From Paracidovorax sp031843945 (lineage in GTDB: Bacteria > Pseudomonadota > Gammaproteobacteria > Burkholderiales > Burkholderiaceae_C), in assembly GCF_031843945.1 (NCBI RefSeq), contig NZ_JAVTJJ010000001.1, forward strand, positions 186,001-250,000: a stretch of 64,000 bases of DNA, given 5' to 3'. The notes beneath the pieces are model-generated. The model made no database searches. It saw only the letters and a program-made list of their open reading frames with translations, and was not told where the DNA came from. Positions 33,382 to 41,846 of this stretch are shown here, one piece after another. Within the stretch, counting starts at the first letter, position 1; every line of letters starts with the position of its first letter. Position numbers and translations under genes: made by a program.

Positions 33382-34934
33382 ACCACCCAGCCGCGCCCCG
33401 CACCCACACCCTGCGGCTGCTGCTGGGCGACCAGCTCAACCCAGAGCATTCATGGTTTGCCACGCAGGACGACGGCGTGGTCTACGTGCTGATGGAGGTG
33501 CGGCAAGAGACCGATTACGTGCTGCACCACGCGCAGAAGATCCTGGCGATTTTCGCGGCCATGCGCGACCTGGCGAGCCAGCTGAAGCAGGCCGGACACC
33601 GCGTGCGCCATGTCGCCATCGACGATGCCAGCAACCGGCAGTCCATTCCGGCGAACCTCGCCGCGCTGATGGCGCACTACGGTGCACGCACCTTGCAGTA
33701 TCAGCACCCCGACGAATGGCGGCTGGACGAGCAAATGCGCGCCTGGGGTGCAGAGCAGCAGGCTTTCGATGTGCAGGCCGTCGGCAGCGAACACTTCTAC
33801 ACCGCCCGCACGGAGGTGGCCGAGACGTTCGAGGGCCGCAAGCAGTGGCTCATGGAGCATTTCTACCGCCGCATGCGCCAGCGCCACCAGGTGCTGATGG
33901 ACGAGGCGGGCGACCCCGAGGGCGGCGAGTGGAACTACGACCACGACAATCGCAAGCCCTGGCCCGGCACGCCCGGGCTGCCGCCCGACGCCCGGCCCAC
34001 GCACGACCACAGCGCCCTCTGGGCCACCATTCAGGCGGCAGGCGTCAAGAGCTTCGGCAACCCGCAGGCCGATCGGCTGCGCTGGCCGCTGAACCGGGCC
34101 GAGGCGCTGGGCTGGCTCAATCACTTCATAGCCACCACGCTGCCGCAGTTCGGCGCTTATGAAGACGCCATGAGCAGCCACAGCACGCGGCTGTTTCATT
34201 CGTTGCTGTCCTTTGCGCTCAACACCAAGATGCTGCGCCCGCACGAGCTGGTGCAGCATGCCCAGGCGGCCTACCGCGCCGGCCGGGCGCCGCTGCCAGC
34301 GGTGGAGGGCTTCATCCGGCAGATCCTGGGCTGGCGTGAATATGTGCGCGGCATTTACTGGGCGCACATGCCCGGCTATGAAGAGCGCAACGCCCTGGGC
34401 CACACGGCGCCGTTGCCGCAATGGTTCTGGTCGGGCGACACCCGCATGCGCTGCCTGCAGCACGCGGTGGGGCAATCACTGGAACACGCCTATGCCCACC
34501 ATATTCAGCGGCTGATGGTCATCGGCAACTTCGCACTGCTGGCCGGGCTTGACCCGGCTGCCGTGCATCGCTGGTATCTAGGCGTCTACATCGACGCCTT
34601 TGAATGGGTGGAAGTGCCCAACACCGTGGGCATGAGCCAGTTCGCCGACGGCGGCCTGCTGGCCACCAAGCCTTACGTGAGCAGCGCCGCCTACATCGAC
34701 CGCATGAGCGACTACTGCAGCGGTTGCCACTACGACAAGAAGCGCAAGGTGGGCGAGCGCGCATGCCCGTACAACGCGCTGTACTGGGACTTCTTTGCCC
34801 GCAACGAAGGCACGTTGGGCAGCAACCACCGGCTGGGCATGGTGTACCGCCAGCTGCAAAAAATGCAGGGGCCGCAGCTGAATGCCCTGCGCGAACACGC
34901 CGCCCAGCTGCGTTCGCGGCTGGATACTTTGTAG
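33378..34934 (+). CDS. FeS-type bacterial (6-4) photolyase/cryptochrome (PhrB-like)
   Basis: This protein of 518 residues belongs to the FeS-BCP branch. The N-terminal domain begins LRLLLGDQLNPEHSWF, the FAD domain includes SFALNTKMLRPHELV and QILGWREYVRGIYW, and the C-terminal part has CSGCHYDKKRKVGERACPYN. Three cysteines here plus one near MRCLQHAV would bind the 4Fe-4S cluster of this family. Such enzymes repair (6-4) photoproducts with light. ATG at 33378 overlaps the TGA of the DASH gene. The frame opens earlier at 33261, but that part lies within the DASH gene and lacks family sequence. Confidence 0.92.
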   Translation: MNHPAAPRTHTLRLLLGDQLNPEHSWFATQDDGVVYVLMEVRQETDYVLHHAQKILAIFAAMRDLASQLKQAGHRVRHVAIDDASNRQSIPANLAALMAHYGARTLQYQHPDEWRLDEQMRAWGAEQQAFDVQAVGSEHFYTARTEVAETFEGRKQWLMEHFYRRMRQRHQVLMDEAGDPEGGEWNYDHDNRKPWPGTPGLPPDARPTHDHSALWATIQAAGVKSFGNPQADRLRWPLNRAEALGWLNHFIATTLPQFGAYEDAMSSHSTRLFHSLLSFALNTKMLRPHELVQHAQAAYRAGRAPLPAVEGFIRQILGWREYVRGIYWAHMPGYEERNALGHTAPLPQWFWSGDTRMRCLQHAVGQSLEHAYAHHIQRLMVIGNFALLAGLDPAAVHRWYLGVYIDAFEWVEVPNTVGMSQFADGGLLATKPYVSSAAYIDRMSDYCSGCHYDKKRKVGERACPYNALYWDFFARNEGTLGSNHRLGMVYRQLQKMQGPQLNALREHAAQLRSRLDTL

Positions 34935-34955
34935 CTTTCTTGGCCTGGAGCCCGC

Positions 34956-35669
34956 ATGACCATCCCCAGCCTGCAGTCACTTCACCAGGGTTACCGCGCC
35001 TTGGTCATCGGCGCCACCGGTGCCATCGGCGGCGCGTTGCTGGCCCACCTGCAGGCCGACCCGCGTTGCGCCCAGGCCGTGGGCCTGGGCCGCCACACCA
35101 GCCCAGCCATAGACCTGGACGACGAAGCCACCATCGCCCAAGCCGCCCGGGTGTTGGCGGAGCAGGGCCCGTGGCACTGCATCATCCACGCTGCCGGGGT
35201 GCTGCACGGCGCCCACGGCCTGCCTGAAAAGCGCCTGGGCCAGTTGAACTACGCCCAGATGGAAACTACCTTCCGCGCCAACACCTTCGGCCCGGCCTTG
35301 GTGCTGGCGCACTTTGCGCCGCTGCTGCCGCGGAAGGAACGCGGCCTGCTGGCGGTACTGTCCGCCAAGGTCGGCAGCATCGGCGACAACCGGCTGGGCG
35401 GCTGGTACAGCTATCGGGCGTCGAAAGCGGCGCTGAACATGCTGCTGAAAACGGCGGCCATCGAGGTGGCACGCACCCATTCCCAGGCCGTGCTGGCGGC
35501 GCTGCATCCCGGCACCGTGCGTTCGGCGCTGTCCCAGCCCTTCGGCGGCGCAGAGATCGGCCGGCCGGCCGAGGAGGCCGCGGCGGACCTGCTGCGCGTG
35601 CTGGACGGGCTGCCCGCTCAGGAGACGGGCGGCTTCTATTCATACAAAGGCGAGCTGCTGCCCTGGTGA
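34956..35669 (+). CDS. Short-chain dehydrogenase/reductase in photolyase operon
   Basis: This SDR protein has 237 residues. The nucleotide-binding motif is VIGATGAIGGALL and the NAG-like motif is HAAGVL. The catalytic serine lies in VLSAKVGSIGDN and the catalytic pair in YSYRASK. The type resembles CsgA/YciK-like SDRs. It begins about 20 bases after the photolyase stop. An SDR of this kind is often found with FeS-type photolyase genes, but its substrate is unknown. Confidence 0.88.
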   Translation: MTIPSLQSLHQGYRALVIGATGAIGGALLAHLQADPRCAQAVGLGRHTSPAIDLDDEATIAQAARVLAEQGPWHCIIHAAGVLHGAHGLPEKRLGQLNYAQMETTFRANTFGPALVLAHFAPLLPRKERGLLAVLSAKVGSIGDNRLGGWYSYRASKAALNMLLKTAAIEVARTHSQAVLAALHPGTVRSALSQPFGGAEIGRPAEEAAADLLRVLDGLPAQETGGFYSYKGELLPW

Positions 35670-35858
35670 GCGACGGGTGCGGCCTGCCGGTCAATCTGCG
35701 CCCAGCGATTGGCGGTATAACTGCGCACTTTGGACAGGGGCCGTTGCGTTTTTAGCAGCCCTGAGCGGCGACTTCCGGGCTGCCGCCCCAGCCCTCCAGC
35801 CGAGCGCTGGCGATGGCTGCACTACTTGGGTTAGCCCGCACAGCCACCTCCTGCATTA

Positions 35859-35922
35859 CTCCTAAATTGATAGCTGCTAGCGCTTATCCATCAAGCGCTA
35901 GAGGCACTTTTTCCTCATATTT
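35859..35922 (+). repeat. Dispersed palindromic repeat, copy 7
   Basis: The best preserved copy: taaattgatagctgctag, cgcttatccatcaagcg, ctagaggcac and tttttcctcatatttcc. It ends two bases before the ATG of the penicillin-binding protein gene, so its hairpin would lie in the leader of that mRNA close to the ribosome-binding site. Confidence 0.9.
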
Positions 35923-35924
35923 CC

Positions 35925-38561
35925 ATGTCGATTCCTGATTTTTTGCGCACGCGCTGGGCCGCGCTGCAACTGGCGCTGGCGCGGCTGCCCGGCTGGCCCC
36001 GGCGCCTGTGGTCCCTGCGCAGCCTGGTGTGGCTGCTGGCCGCGCTGCCGCTGGCGCTGCTGCTCTACGTGCTGGCACTCGTGCCGTTCACTCCGGGCAT
36101 CAGCGACATCCGCAAGGCCAAGGCAGACCAGCCCGCGCAGCTGGTGTCGGCCGACGGTCGGCTGCTGGCCGAATACAAGTGGGTCAACCGCGAATGGGTG
36201 CCGCTGGCCGAGATCGCCAAGCCGGTGGTGGAGGCGCTGATCGCCACCGAAGACCACCGCTTCTATGACCACTTCGGGCTGGACTGGCGGCGCACGCTGT
36301 CGGCCGTGGTGCTGACGCTCTCTGGCGACAAGCAGGGCGGCTCGACCATCACGCAGCAACTGGCGCGAAACCTGTACCCCGAAGACATCGGCCGCGCGCC
36401 CACGCTCACGCGCAAGCTCAAGGAGGCGATCACGGCGCTGAAGATCGAGGCGCTGTATTCCAAGGACGAGATCCTGGAGACGTACCTGAACACCGTGCCG
36501 TTTCTCTACAACGCCTACGGCATCGAGATGGCCGCGCGCACGTATTTCGACAAGTCGGCCGACAAGCTCACGGTGCTGGAGAGCGCCACGCTCATCGGCA
36601 TGCTCAAGGGCACGGCCTACTACAACCCGGTGCTCAACCCCGAGCGCGCGCAGGCCCGGCGCAACACGGTGCTGGCGCAGATGAAAAAGCGCGACAAGCT
36701 CTCCGCGGCGGACTACGACACGCTCACCCAGCGGCCGCTGCGCATCCGCTTCGAGCGCCAGCCCGAAGTGGGCGGCCTGGCGCCGCACCTGGCACAGCAG
36801 TTGCGCAAGCAGCTCATCGACTGGGCCGACCGCAACGGCTACAGCCTGTATGCCGACGGGCTGGTGGTGCGCACCACCATCGATGGTCGCCTGCAAACCC
36901 TAGCCAACCAGGCCGTGGGTAAACAGGGCCGCGCGCTGCAGGGCGTGGCTGACAGCGCCTGGTCCGCCCGCGTCTGGAACCCCAAGAGCCCGCTGGTGCG
37001 CGATCTGGTGCGTGAGTCGGCGCAGTACCAGGCCGCGGTGGCCAAGGGCGCAACGCCCGAGGATGCCGAAAAGGCGTTGCTGGACGACCCCGACTTTCTG
37101 CGCGCGCTGCGGCAGCAAAAAACACGCGTGCAGGCCGGCTTCCTGGCGCTGGACCCGCGCAGCGGCGAGGTGCGCGCCTGGGTCGGCAGCCGCGACTTTG
37201 CGCAAGACCCGCTCGACCATGTGCAAGCGACCAGGCGGCAACCCGGCTCCACCTTCAAGCCCTTCGTGTACGGCGCCGCCTTTGCCGGCGGCCTGCGGCC
37301 CGATGCCCTGCTGATGGATCAGGCGGTCGAAATTCCGCTGGGCGGCAGCAAAGTCTGGCGCCCGTCCGACGGCGGCGCGCCCAGCGACCAGCCCATGTCG
37401 CTGGCAGACGGCTTGGCGTATTCGAAGAACACCATCACCGCGCAGGTGATGCAGCAGGTCGGCCCGGCGCGCGTGGCGCAGCTGGCGCGCGACATGGGCG
37501 TGCGTGAATCCAAGCTGGATGCGGTGCCGGCGCTGGCGCTGGGCACCAGCCCGGTCAGCCTCAAGGAAATGGTGGCCGCCTACGGCACCATCGCCAGCGG
37601 CGGGCGCTACCGCGCGCCCATCGTCATCACCCGCATCGAAGACAAGAACGGCAAGGTGCTGGAAGACTTCGCGCCCGCGCCGCCCGAAAAAGCCATCGGC
37701 CTGGCCGCCGTGCAGGCGCTGCGCAACGCCATGCGCGGCGTGATCGACAAGGGCACGGGCGTGGCCATTCGCAGCCGCTGGGGCATCAGCGCCGACGTGG
37801 GGGGCAAGACCGGCACCACGCAGGACAACACCGACGGCTGGTTCATCATGATGCATCCGCAACTGGTGGCAGGCGCCTGGGTGGGCTTCAACGACGGGCG
37901 CATCACGCTGCGCAGCGACTACTGGGGCCAGGGCGCCCACAGCGCGCTGCCCATGGTGGGCGACGTGTTCCAGCAGGCGCTGCGCACCAAGGTGATCGAT
38001 GCGCGCGAGCGTTTCGTCGACGAGCAGGAAACCAGCTGGACGCAGGACGCGATCGGCGGTGTGCGCGACTGGGTGTATGACCTGTTCGGCCAGCGCACTG
38101 GCGTGGCCGCCACGCCGCGCACCGAAGCGGGTGATGCGGGCAACGCGCCGCTGCCAGGTCTGCCGATGTCGCCTGCATCTGCGCCAACGGCGGCCGAGGC
38201 GCCCGAGATCATCGAGGCCCCGCTGACGCCGCTGCAGAACGCCACGCCCGCCGCGCCAGAGGCCTTGCCGCCACCGGTTCAGGAATTGCAGCCGCTGCAG
38301 CCTGCACCCGTGCCGTCCACGCCATCCACACCAGCGCCGCAGCCTGGCGAAGTGGTTCCGTCCTGGGCCACGACGCCTGCGCGTGAATCGGCTGCCCCTG
38401 CACCGCAGTCACCCCAGACGCCTTCGTTTGGCGGTGGAGTTGCGCAACCAGTGCCCGGCGTGGTGGTGCCCGCACCGGTGCAGCGCGGTGTGGTGGTGCC
38501 AGGGCAGAGCGGCGCGCCGTTCTTTGTTGAAACACCGCAGCCAGCACAGCAGCAGCGCTGA
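35925..38561 (+). CDS. Class A penicillin-binding protein (PBP1A-like)
   Basis: This bifunctional peptidoglycan synthase has 878 residues. One membrane helix lies at about 30-52. The GT51 glycosyltransferase domain has TEDHRFYDHFGLDW, GGSTITQQLARNLYP and KEAITALKIEALYSKDEI. The transpeptidase has STFK near residue 442, SKN in the YSKNTITAQ segment, and KTGTTQDNTDGWF. A low-complexity Pro/Ala tail covers the last 150 residues. The start at 35925 directly follows a palindromic repeat. It is probably a second class A PBP beside a main mrcA elsewhere, which cannot be checked here. Confidence 0.93.
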   Translation: MSIPDFLRTRWAALQLALARLPGWPRRLWSLRSLVWLLAALPLALLLYVLALVPFTPGISDIRKAKADQPAQLVSADGRLLAEYKWVNREWVPLAEIAKPVVEALIATEDHRFYDHFGLDWRRTLSAVVLTLSGDKQGGSTITQQLARNLYPEDIGRAPTLTRKLKEAITALKIEALYSKDEILETYLNTVPFLYNAYGIEMAARTYFDKSADKLTVLESATLIGMLKGTAYYNPVLNPERAQARRNTVLAQMKKRDKLSAADYDTLTQRPLRIRFERQPEVGGLAPHLAQQLRKQLIDWADRNGYSLYADGLVVRTTIDGRLQTLANQAVGKQGRALQGVADSAWSARVWNPKSPLVRDLVRESAQYQAAVAKGATPEDAEKALLDDPDFLRALRQQKTRVQAGFLALDPRSGEVRAWVGSRDFAQDPLDHVQATRRQPGSTFKPFVYGAAFAGGLRPDALLMDQAVEIPLGGSKVWRPSDGGAPSDQPMSLADGLAYSKNTITAQVMQQVGPARVAQLARDMGVRESKLDAVPALALGTSPVSLKEMVAAYGTIASGGRYRAPIVITRIEDKNGKVLEDFAPAPPEKAIGLAAVQALRNAMRGVIDKGTGVAIRSRWGISADVGGKTGTTQDNTDGWFIMMHPQLVAGAWVGFNDGRITLRSDYWGQGAHSALPMVGDVFQQALRTKVIDARERFVDEQETSWTQDAIGGVRDWVYDLFGQRTGVAATPRTEAGDAGNAPLPGLPMSPASAPTAAEAPEIIEAPLTPLQNATPAAPEALPPPVQELQPLQPAPVPSTPSTPAPQPGEVVPSWATTPARESAAPAPQSPQTPSFGGGVAQPVPGVVVPAPVQRGVVVPGQSGAPFFVETPQPAQQQR

Positions 38562-38611
38562 TGGCGCCTTCGAGACGATGCCGCACCAGTCGTGAACGGC
38601 GCGCAGGCCCG

Positions 38612-38724
38612 TGCCGGTCGGCGAAGACAAGCCCGTTCGGGCTGAGCCTGTCGAAGCCAGGGCAGGCAGGGGCGGAGGCCCTTCGACAGGCTCAGGGCGA
38701 ACGGGATTAGCTAACTGGCTGGCA
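38612..38724 (+). repeat. MITE/REP-like element, copy 1
   Basis: An element of about 113 bases. Its ends are imperfect inverted repeats (tgccggtcggc at left, aactggctggca at right). Inside is a long palindrome: cccgttcgggctgagcctg on the left and caggctcagggcgaacggg on the right. A similar element lies at 39670-39778, so the two flank the PheC-like gene. Confidence 0.75.
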
Positions 38725-38846
38725 TCGCACAGGACCGGGCTTTCCCGAGCGGCTGGCACGGGATGTGCGGGCTATGCTTCGCCGCCCGTGCCGTGCTGGA
38801 CGGGCGTGCTTTCGTTCCCTGTTTTCACTCTTTCTGGGTTGTTTCC

Positions 38847-39641
38847 ATGATCTCTTTGCGCCGCTCCGCTCTCGCCCCCTTGATCGCCGCCGCCGCACTC
38901 GCCTGCGCGGCCCTGGCTCCTGCCTTCGCCCACGCCGGCCCGCGGCTGGATCGCATCATGGACACCAAGGTGCTGCGCGTGGGCACGCCGGGCGACTACC
39001 GGCCCTTCGCCATCAAGACCGACGCGGGCTATTCGGGCCACGACATCGACCTGATCGAGCAGATCGCTCGCGAACTGGGCGTGAAGGTGCAATACGTTCC
39101 CACCACCTGGCCGCAGTTGCTGAAAGACCTGCAGGCCGACCAGTTCGACGTGGCCGTGGGCGGCATCACCCGCAACGTGACGCGCATCCGCCAGGTGGAG
39201 ATGCTCCCGGGCTATGCGCCCTTCGGCAAGGTGGCGCTGGTGCGCACGGCCGACAAGGCGCGCTTCAATACTGTGGCCGATTTGAACCAGCCCGGCGTGC
39301 GCGTCATCAAGAACCCCGGCGGCACCAACGAAACCTTCGTGCTGGAGAACCTGAAGGCCGCCCAGGTCAGCACGCACGAAAAGAACGCCGAGATTCCCGC
39401 GCTGATAGCCGAAGGCAAGGGCGACGTGATGATTACCGAGACCTACGAAGCGCTGCACTACGCCAAGGCCGACCCGCGCCTGACCGCGGCCTTCATTCAG
39501 CAGCCGCTGACGCCGCCCAACACGCTGGGCTTCATGCTGCCCAAGGACGACGCGGACTATTCGCGCGTGATGGAGTTCGTCTGGGGCCTGGTGGACAGCC
39601 GGGGCGGTGTGAAGCAGGCTGCGGACAAATGGCTCAAGTGA
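38847..39641 (+). CDS. Periplasmic PheC-like protein (cyclohexadienyl dehydratase / solute-binding family)
   Basis: This exported protein of 264 residues has a signal peptide ending near AHAG. It has the periplasmic binding-protein fold with LRVGTPGDYRPF, DIDLIEQIARELGV, FDVAVGGITRNVTR, and NPGGTNE followed by DVMITETYEA. NPGGTNE and the later Thr-Glu fit PheC, a periplasmic cyclohexadienyl dehydratase that converts prephenate or arogenate to phenylpyruvate or phenylalanine. An amino-acid-binding transport protein is the alternative, but no permease or ATPase gene is adjacent. ATG at 38847 gives the signal peptide. Confidence 0.8.
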   Translation: MISLRRSALAPLIAAAALACAALAPAFAHAGPRLDRIMDTKVLRVGTPGDYRPFAIKTDAGYSGHDIDLIEQIARELGVKVQYVPTTWPQLLKDLQADQFDVAVGGITRNVTRIRQVEMLPGYAPFGKVALVRTADKARFNTVADLNQPGVRVIKNPGGTNETFVLENLKAAQVSTHEKNAEIPALIAEGKGDVMITETYEALHYAKADPRLTAAFIQQPLTPPNTLGFMLPKDDADYSRVMEFVWGLVDSRGGVKQAADKWLK

Positions 39642-39669
39642 TTTTTGTGAAAAATCGTCCGCTGGCCCG

Positions 39670-39778
39670 TGCCAGTCAGTGCCGGAAGGCCCGTTCGGGC
39701 TGAGCTTGTCGAAGCCAGGGCAGGTGGTTGCTAAAGCCTTTCGGCAAGCTCAATGCGACCGGGTTTAACTGACCGGCA
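39670..39778 (+). repeat. MITE/REP-like element, copy 2
   Basis: It is about 109 bases long, with terminal inverted repeats tgccagtcagt and actgaccggca. An internal palindrome pairs cccgttcgggctgagcttg with caagctcaatgcgaccggg. It is more diverged than copy 1 but has the same order, ends and spacing. Confidence 0.75.
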
Positions 39779-39828
39779 TCTGCCATAAGGCAGCCGGGCA
39801 TCGGTCCGAACACAGCCGTGGCGCAGGT

Positions 39829-41154
39829 TCAGCCGGCGGCCCACAGCGCCGTGCTGGCCGCCAGTTCCTCGGCATCCGGGCGCGCCGAAGCGTCTGCCTG
39901 CTGGCAGGCTTGGGCTAGTTCACGCACAGAGTCGGGAATTGCTCCGTCGGCCTGGGCGCACAGTTCGGCCAGCATCACGCCGAACGCGCGCACGTCCATG
40001 CGCCGCAGTGCGTTGCCCATCGTGCCTGGCGGCGCAAACGCCGCCGCGCCAAAGTCGCCCAGCAGTCCGCTGGCCTCGCCCTCGGATGCATCCGGGCGCC
40101 ACAGCAGGTTGTGCGCGTACAAATCGCCATGCACCAGCCCCTTGCCGTGCAGGTGCGCCAGGGCACAGGCCACATCGGCGGCGATGCACAGGGCCACGCG
40201 AGCGGGCAGCCGCAGGCCGTCCGGGTAGACGTCGCGGGTGCAGGTCTCAAAGCTGGGCGGGCCGGCGAGCATCCGGTAGGCGGGCGCGATGCGCTCCATC
40301 ACCAAACCCTCCGTTCCGGCCGGGTGGCCATGCAGCTGGCCCAGCACGGGAATGAGCCGAGCATGCCGCCCGGCAGCCAGGCTGGCCGCCAGTTCGGTCA
40401 GCGGCCAGCCGTCGCTGGTGACTTCGCCCTTGAACAGTTTGATGGCCACTTCCCTTGCGCCGGGCCCGTCGCCCAGCAGTGCCGCATGGATGCGGCCGGA
40501 GGCGCCTTCGCCCAGCAGTTCGCCGCACTGCAGGCGGTGCCAGGCAATGACGCTCGCGGCCATGTCGGCCCGGGCCTGCGCTTCGACGGCCTCGTTGAAG
40601 GCATTGCCGCCGATGGCGAGCCAGGCCAGACGCGGCAGTTCGGCCAGCCAGCCGGGCAGGGCATGGAGCCGGTTGGCGGAGATGCGTAGCAACTCCAGCG
40701 CCTCGCAGTGCCGCAGTGTCTCGGGCAGCGTTTGCAAGCGGTTGCCGGCCAGCATCAGCTTTTGCAGGCGGGGCCGCTCGCCCAGGGCGTCGGGCAGATC
40801 GGCGATGGCGTTGTCGGTCAGGATCAGCCAGCGCAGCCGCGCGGGCAGCGCCTCGGCCGGCACCTGGATGATGCGGTTGGCCTTCAAGCCCACCATTTCC
40901 AACTGCGGGCAGGCGCCCAGTGCGGCGGGCAACTCGGTGAAGCAGTTGTTCGACGCGAAGAACACGCGCAACCGATGCAACCGGTGCAGGTCATCGGGCA
41001 GAGTGCTCAGGCGGTTGCCGGAGAGGTCCAGCACCTCCAGCGTGTCGGCCAGCTCGAACACCTCGCGGGGAAAGGTGTCCAGGCCGGCGGCGATGCGCAG
41101 CACGCGCCCGCCCACCAGTTCGCCGTCGCGCAGCCGTTGCAGGTCATCGGTCAT
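39829..41154 (-). CDS. Leucine-rich-repeat protein kinase
   Basis: This protein of 441 residues combines two parts. Residues 1-200 contain about seven leucine-rich repeats (LEVLDLSGNRLSTLP, LRWLILTDNAIADLP and similar). Residues 205-440 form a eukaryotic-type protein kinase domain: glycine-rich loop LGEGASGRI, lysine in VAIKLFKGE, catalytic loop HGDLYAHN and DFG in LLGDFGAAA. All key catalytic residues are present, so it is probably active. There is no signal peptide or membrane helix. It lies upstream of MITE copy 2 and about 45 bases downstream of the Nudix gene in the same direction. The substrate is unknown. Confidence 0.9.
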   Translation of the reverse strand: MTDDLQRLRDGELVGGRVLRIAAGLDTFPREVFELADTLEVLDLSGNRLSTLPDDLHRLHRLRVFFASNNCFTELPAALGACPQLEMVGLKANRIIQVPAEALPARLRWLILTDNAIADLPDALGERPRLQKLMLAGNRLQTLPETLRHCEALELLRISANRLHALPGWLAELPRLAWLAIGGNAFNEAVEAQARADMAASVIAWHRLQCGELLGEGASGRIHAALLGDGPGAREVAIKLFKGEVTSDGWPLTELAASLAAGRHARLIPVLGQLHGHPAGTEGLVMERIAPAYRMLAGPPSFETCTRDVYPDGLRLPARVALCIAADVACALAHLHGKGLVHGDLYAHNLLWRPDASEGEASGLLGDFGAAAFAPPGTMGNALRRMDVRAFGVMLAELCAQADGAIPDSVRELAQACQQADASARPDAEELAASTALWAAG

Positions 41155-41197
41155 CAGTGGCGGTGTTTTGGGGGCGAACGGTGGGCGACCGCGTCAC

Positions 41198-41746
41198 TCA
41201 ATCGATATCGACGCAATGCATGCCGAACGCGCCGGCACGCCGGTCGGCGAAGAACTTCTCCAGCGTCACCTTCACCGTGCGAAAGGCGATCTCGTCCCAG
41301 GGGATCTCGTCTTCGGCGAAAAGCCGCGCCTCGATGGTCTCGAAGCCTGGGTTGAAGACGTCGCTTTGCAGCGTGGCCAGGTAGAAGAAATGCACCTGCC
41401 CCACGCGCGGCACGTTCACCACAGAAAACAGCGGCCCCATCTGGATCTGCGCGCCGGCTTCCTCGTCGGTTTCGCGCGCGGCACCCTCGGCGCTGGTCTC
41501 GTTCAGCTCCATGAAGCCGGCCGGCAGCGTCCACTTGCCTCGGCGCGGCTCGATGTTGCGCAGGCACAGCAGCACGCGCTCGCCCAGCACCGGCACCGTG
41601 CCCACCACGTTCAGCGGGTTCTCGTAATGCACCGTGCCGCAGGCAGGGCACACGGCCCGCAGCTTGGTGTCGCCGTCGTCGGGCAGGCGGTAGACCACGG
41701 CGGCGCCGCATTCGCGGCAGTGCTTGATGGGGCTGCGGAGGGTCAT
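41198..41746 (-). CDS. Nudix hydrolase with N-terminal zinc ribbon
   Basis: This protein of 182 residues has an N-terminal zinc ribbon (CRECG and CPACG) followed by a Nudix domain. The Nudix box is GFMELNETSAEGAARETDEE followed by AG, matching the consensus. Zinc-ribbon Nudix proteins usually hydrolyse nucleotide diphosphates such as ADP-ribose or NADH. It sits just upstream of the LRR-kinase gene on the same strand. Confidence 0.9.
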   Translation of the reverse strand: MTLRSPIKHCRECGAAVVYRLPDDGDTKLRAVCPACGTVHYENPLNVVGTVPVLGERVLLCLRNIEPRRGKWTLPAGFMELNETSAEGAARETDEEAGAQIQMGPLFSVVNVPRVGQVHFFYLATLQSDVFNPGFETIEARLFAEDEIPWDEIAFRTVKVTLEKFFADRRAGAFGMHCVDID

Positions 41747-41771
41747 GCGTGGGTTTTTTATGAGTCAGAAG

Positions 41772-41821
41772 TGGCTGCAGCGCTTGATGGTCAAGCGCTG
41801 GTAGCTACTATTTCAATAGCA
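41772..41821 (-). repeat. Dispersed palindromic repeat, copy 8
   Basis: Inverse-orientation copy: gctgcagcgcttgatggtc, aagcgctggtagctac, tatttcaatagc. It lies between the Nudix gene start and the FAH-family gene stop. Confidence 0.85.
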
Positions 41822-41846
41822 ATTGGGTTGCAGGCTTACGGCGTCG

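Noticed and set aside
38631..38706. Rho-independent terminator after the PBP gene
   Set aside because: The strong palindrome has no T-run and recurs at 39689 with shared outer ends, so it is better explained as a mobile repeat element, although it may still affect RNA ends.
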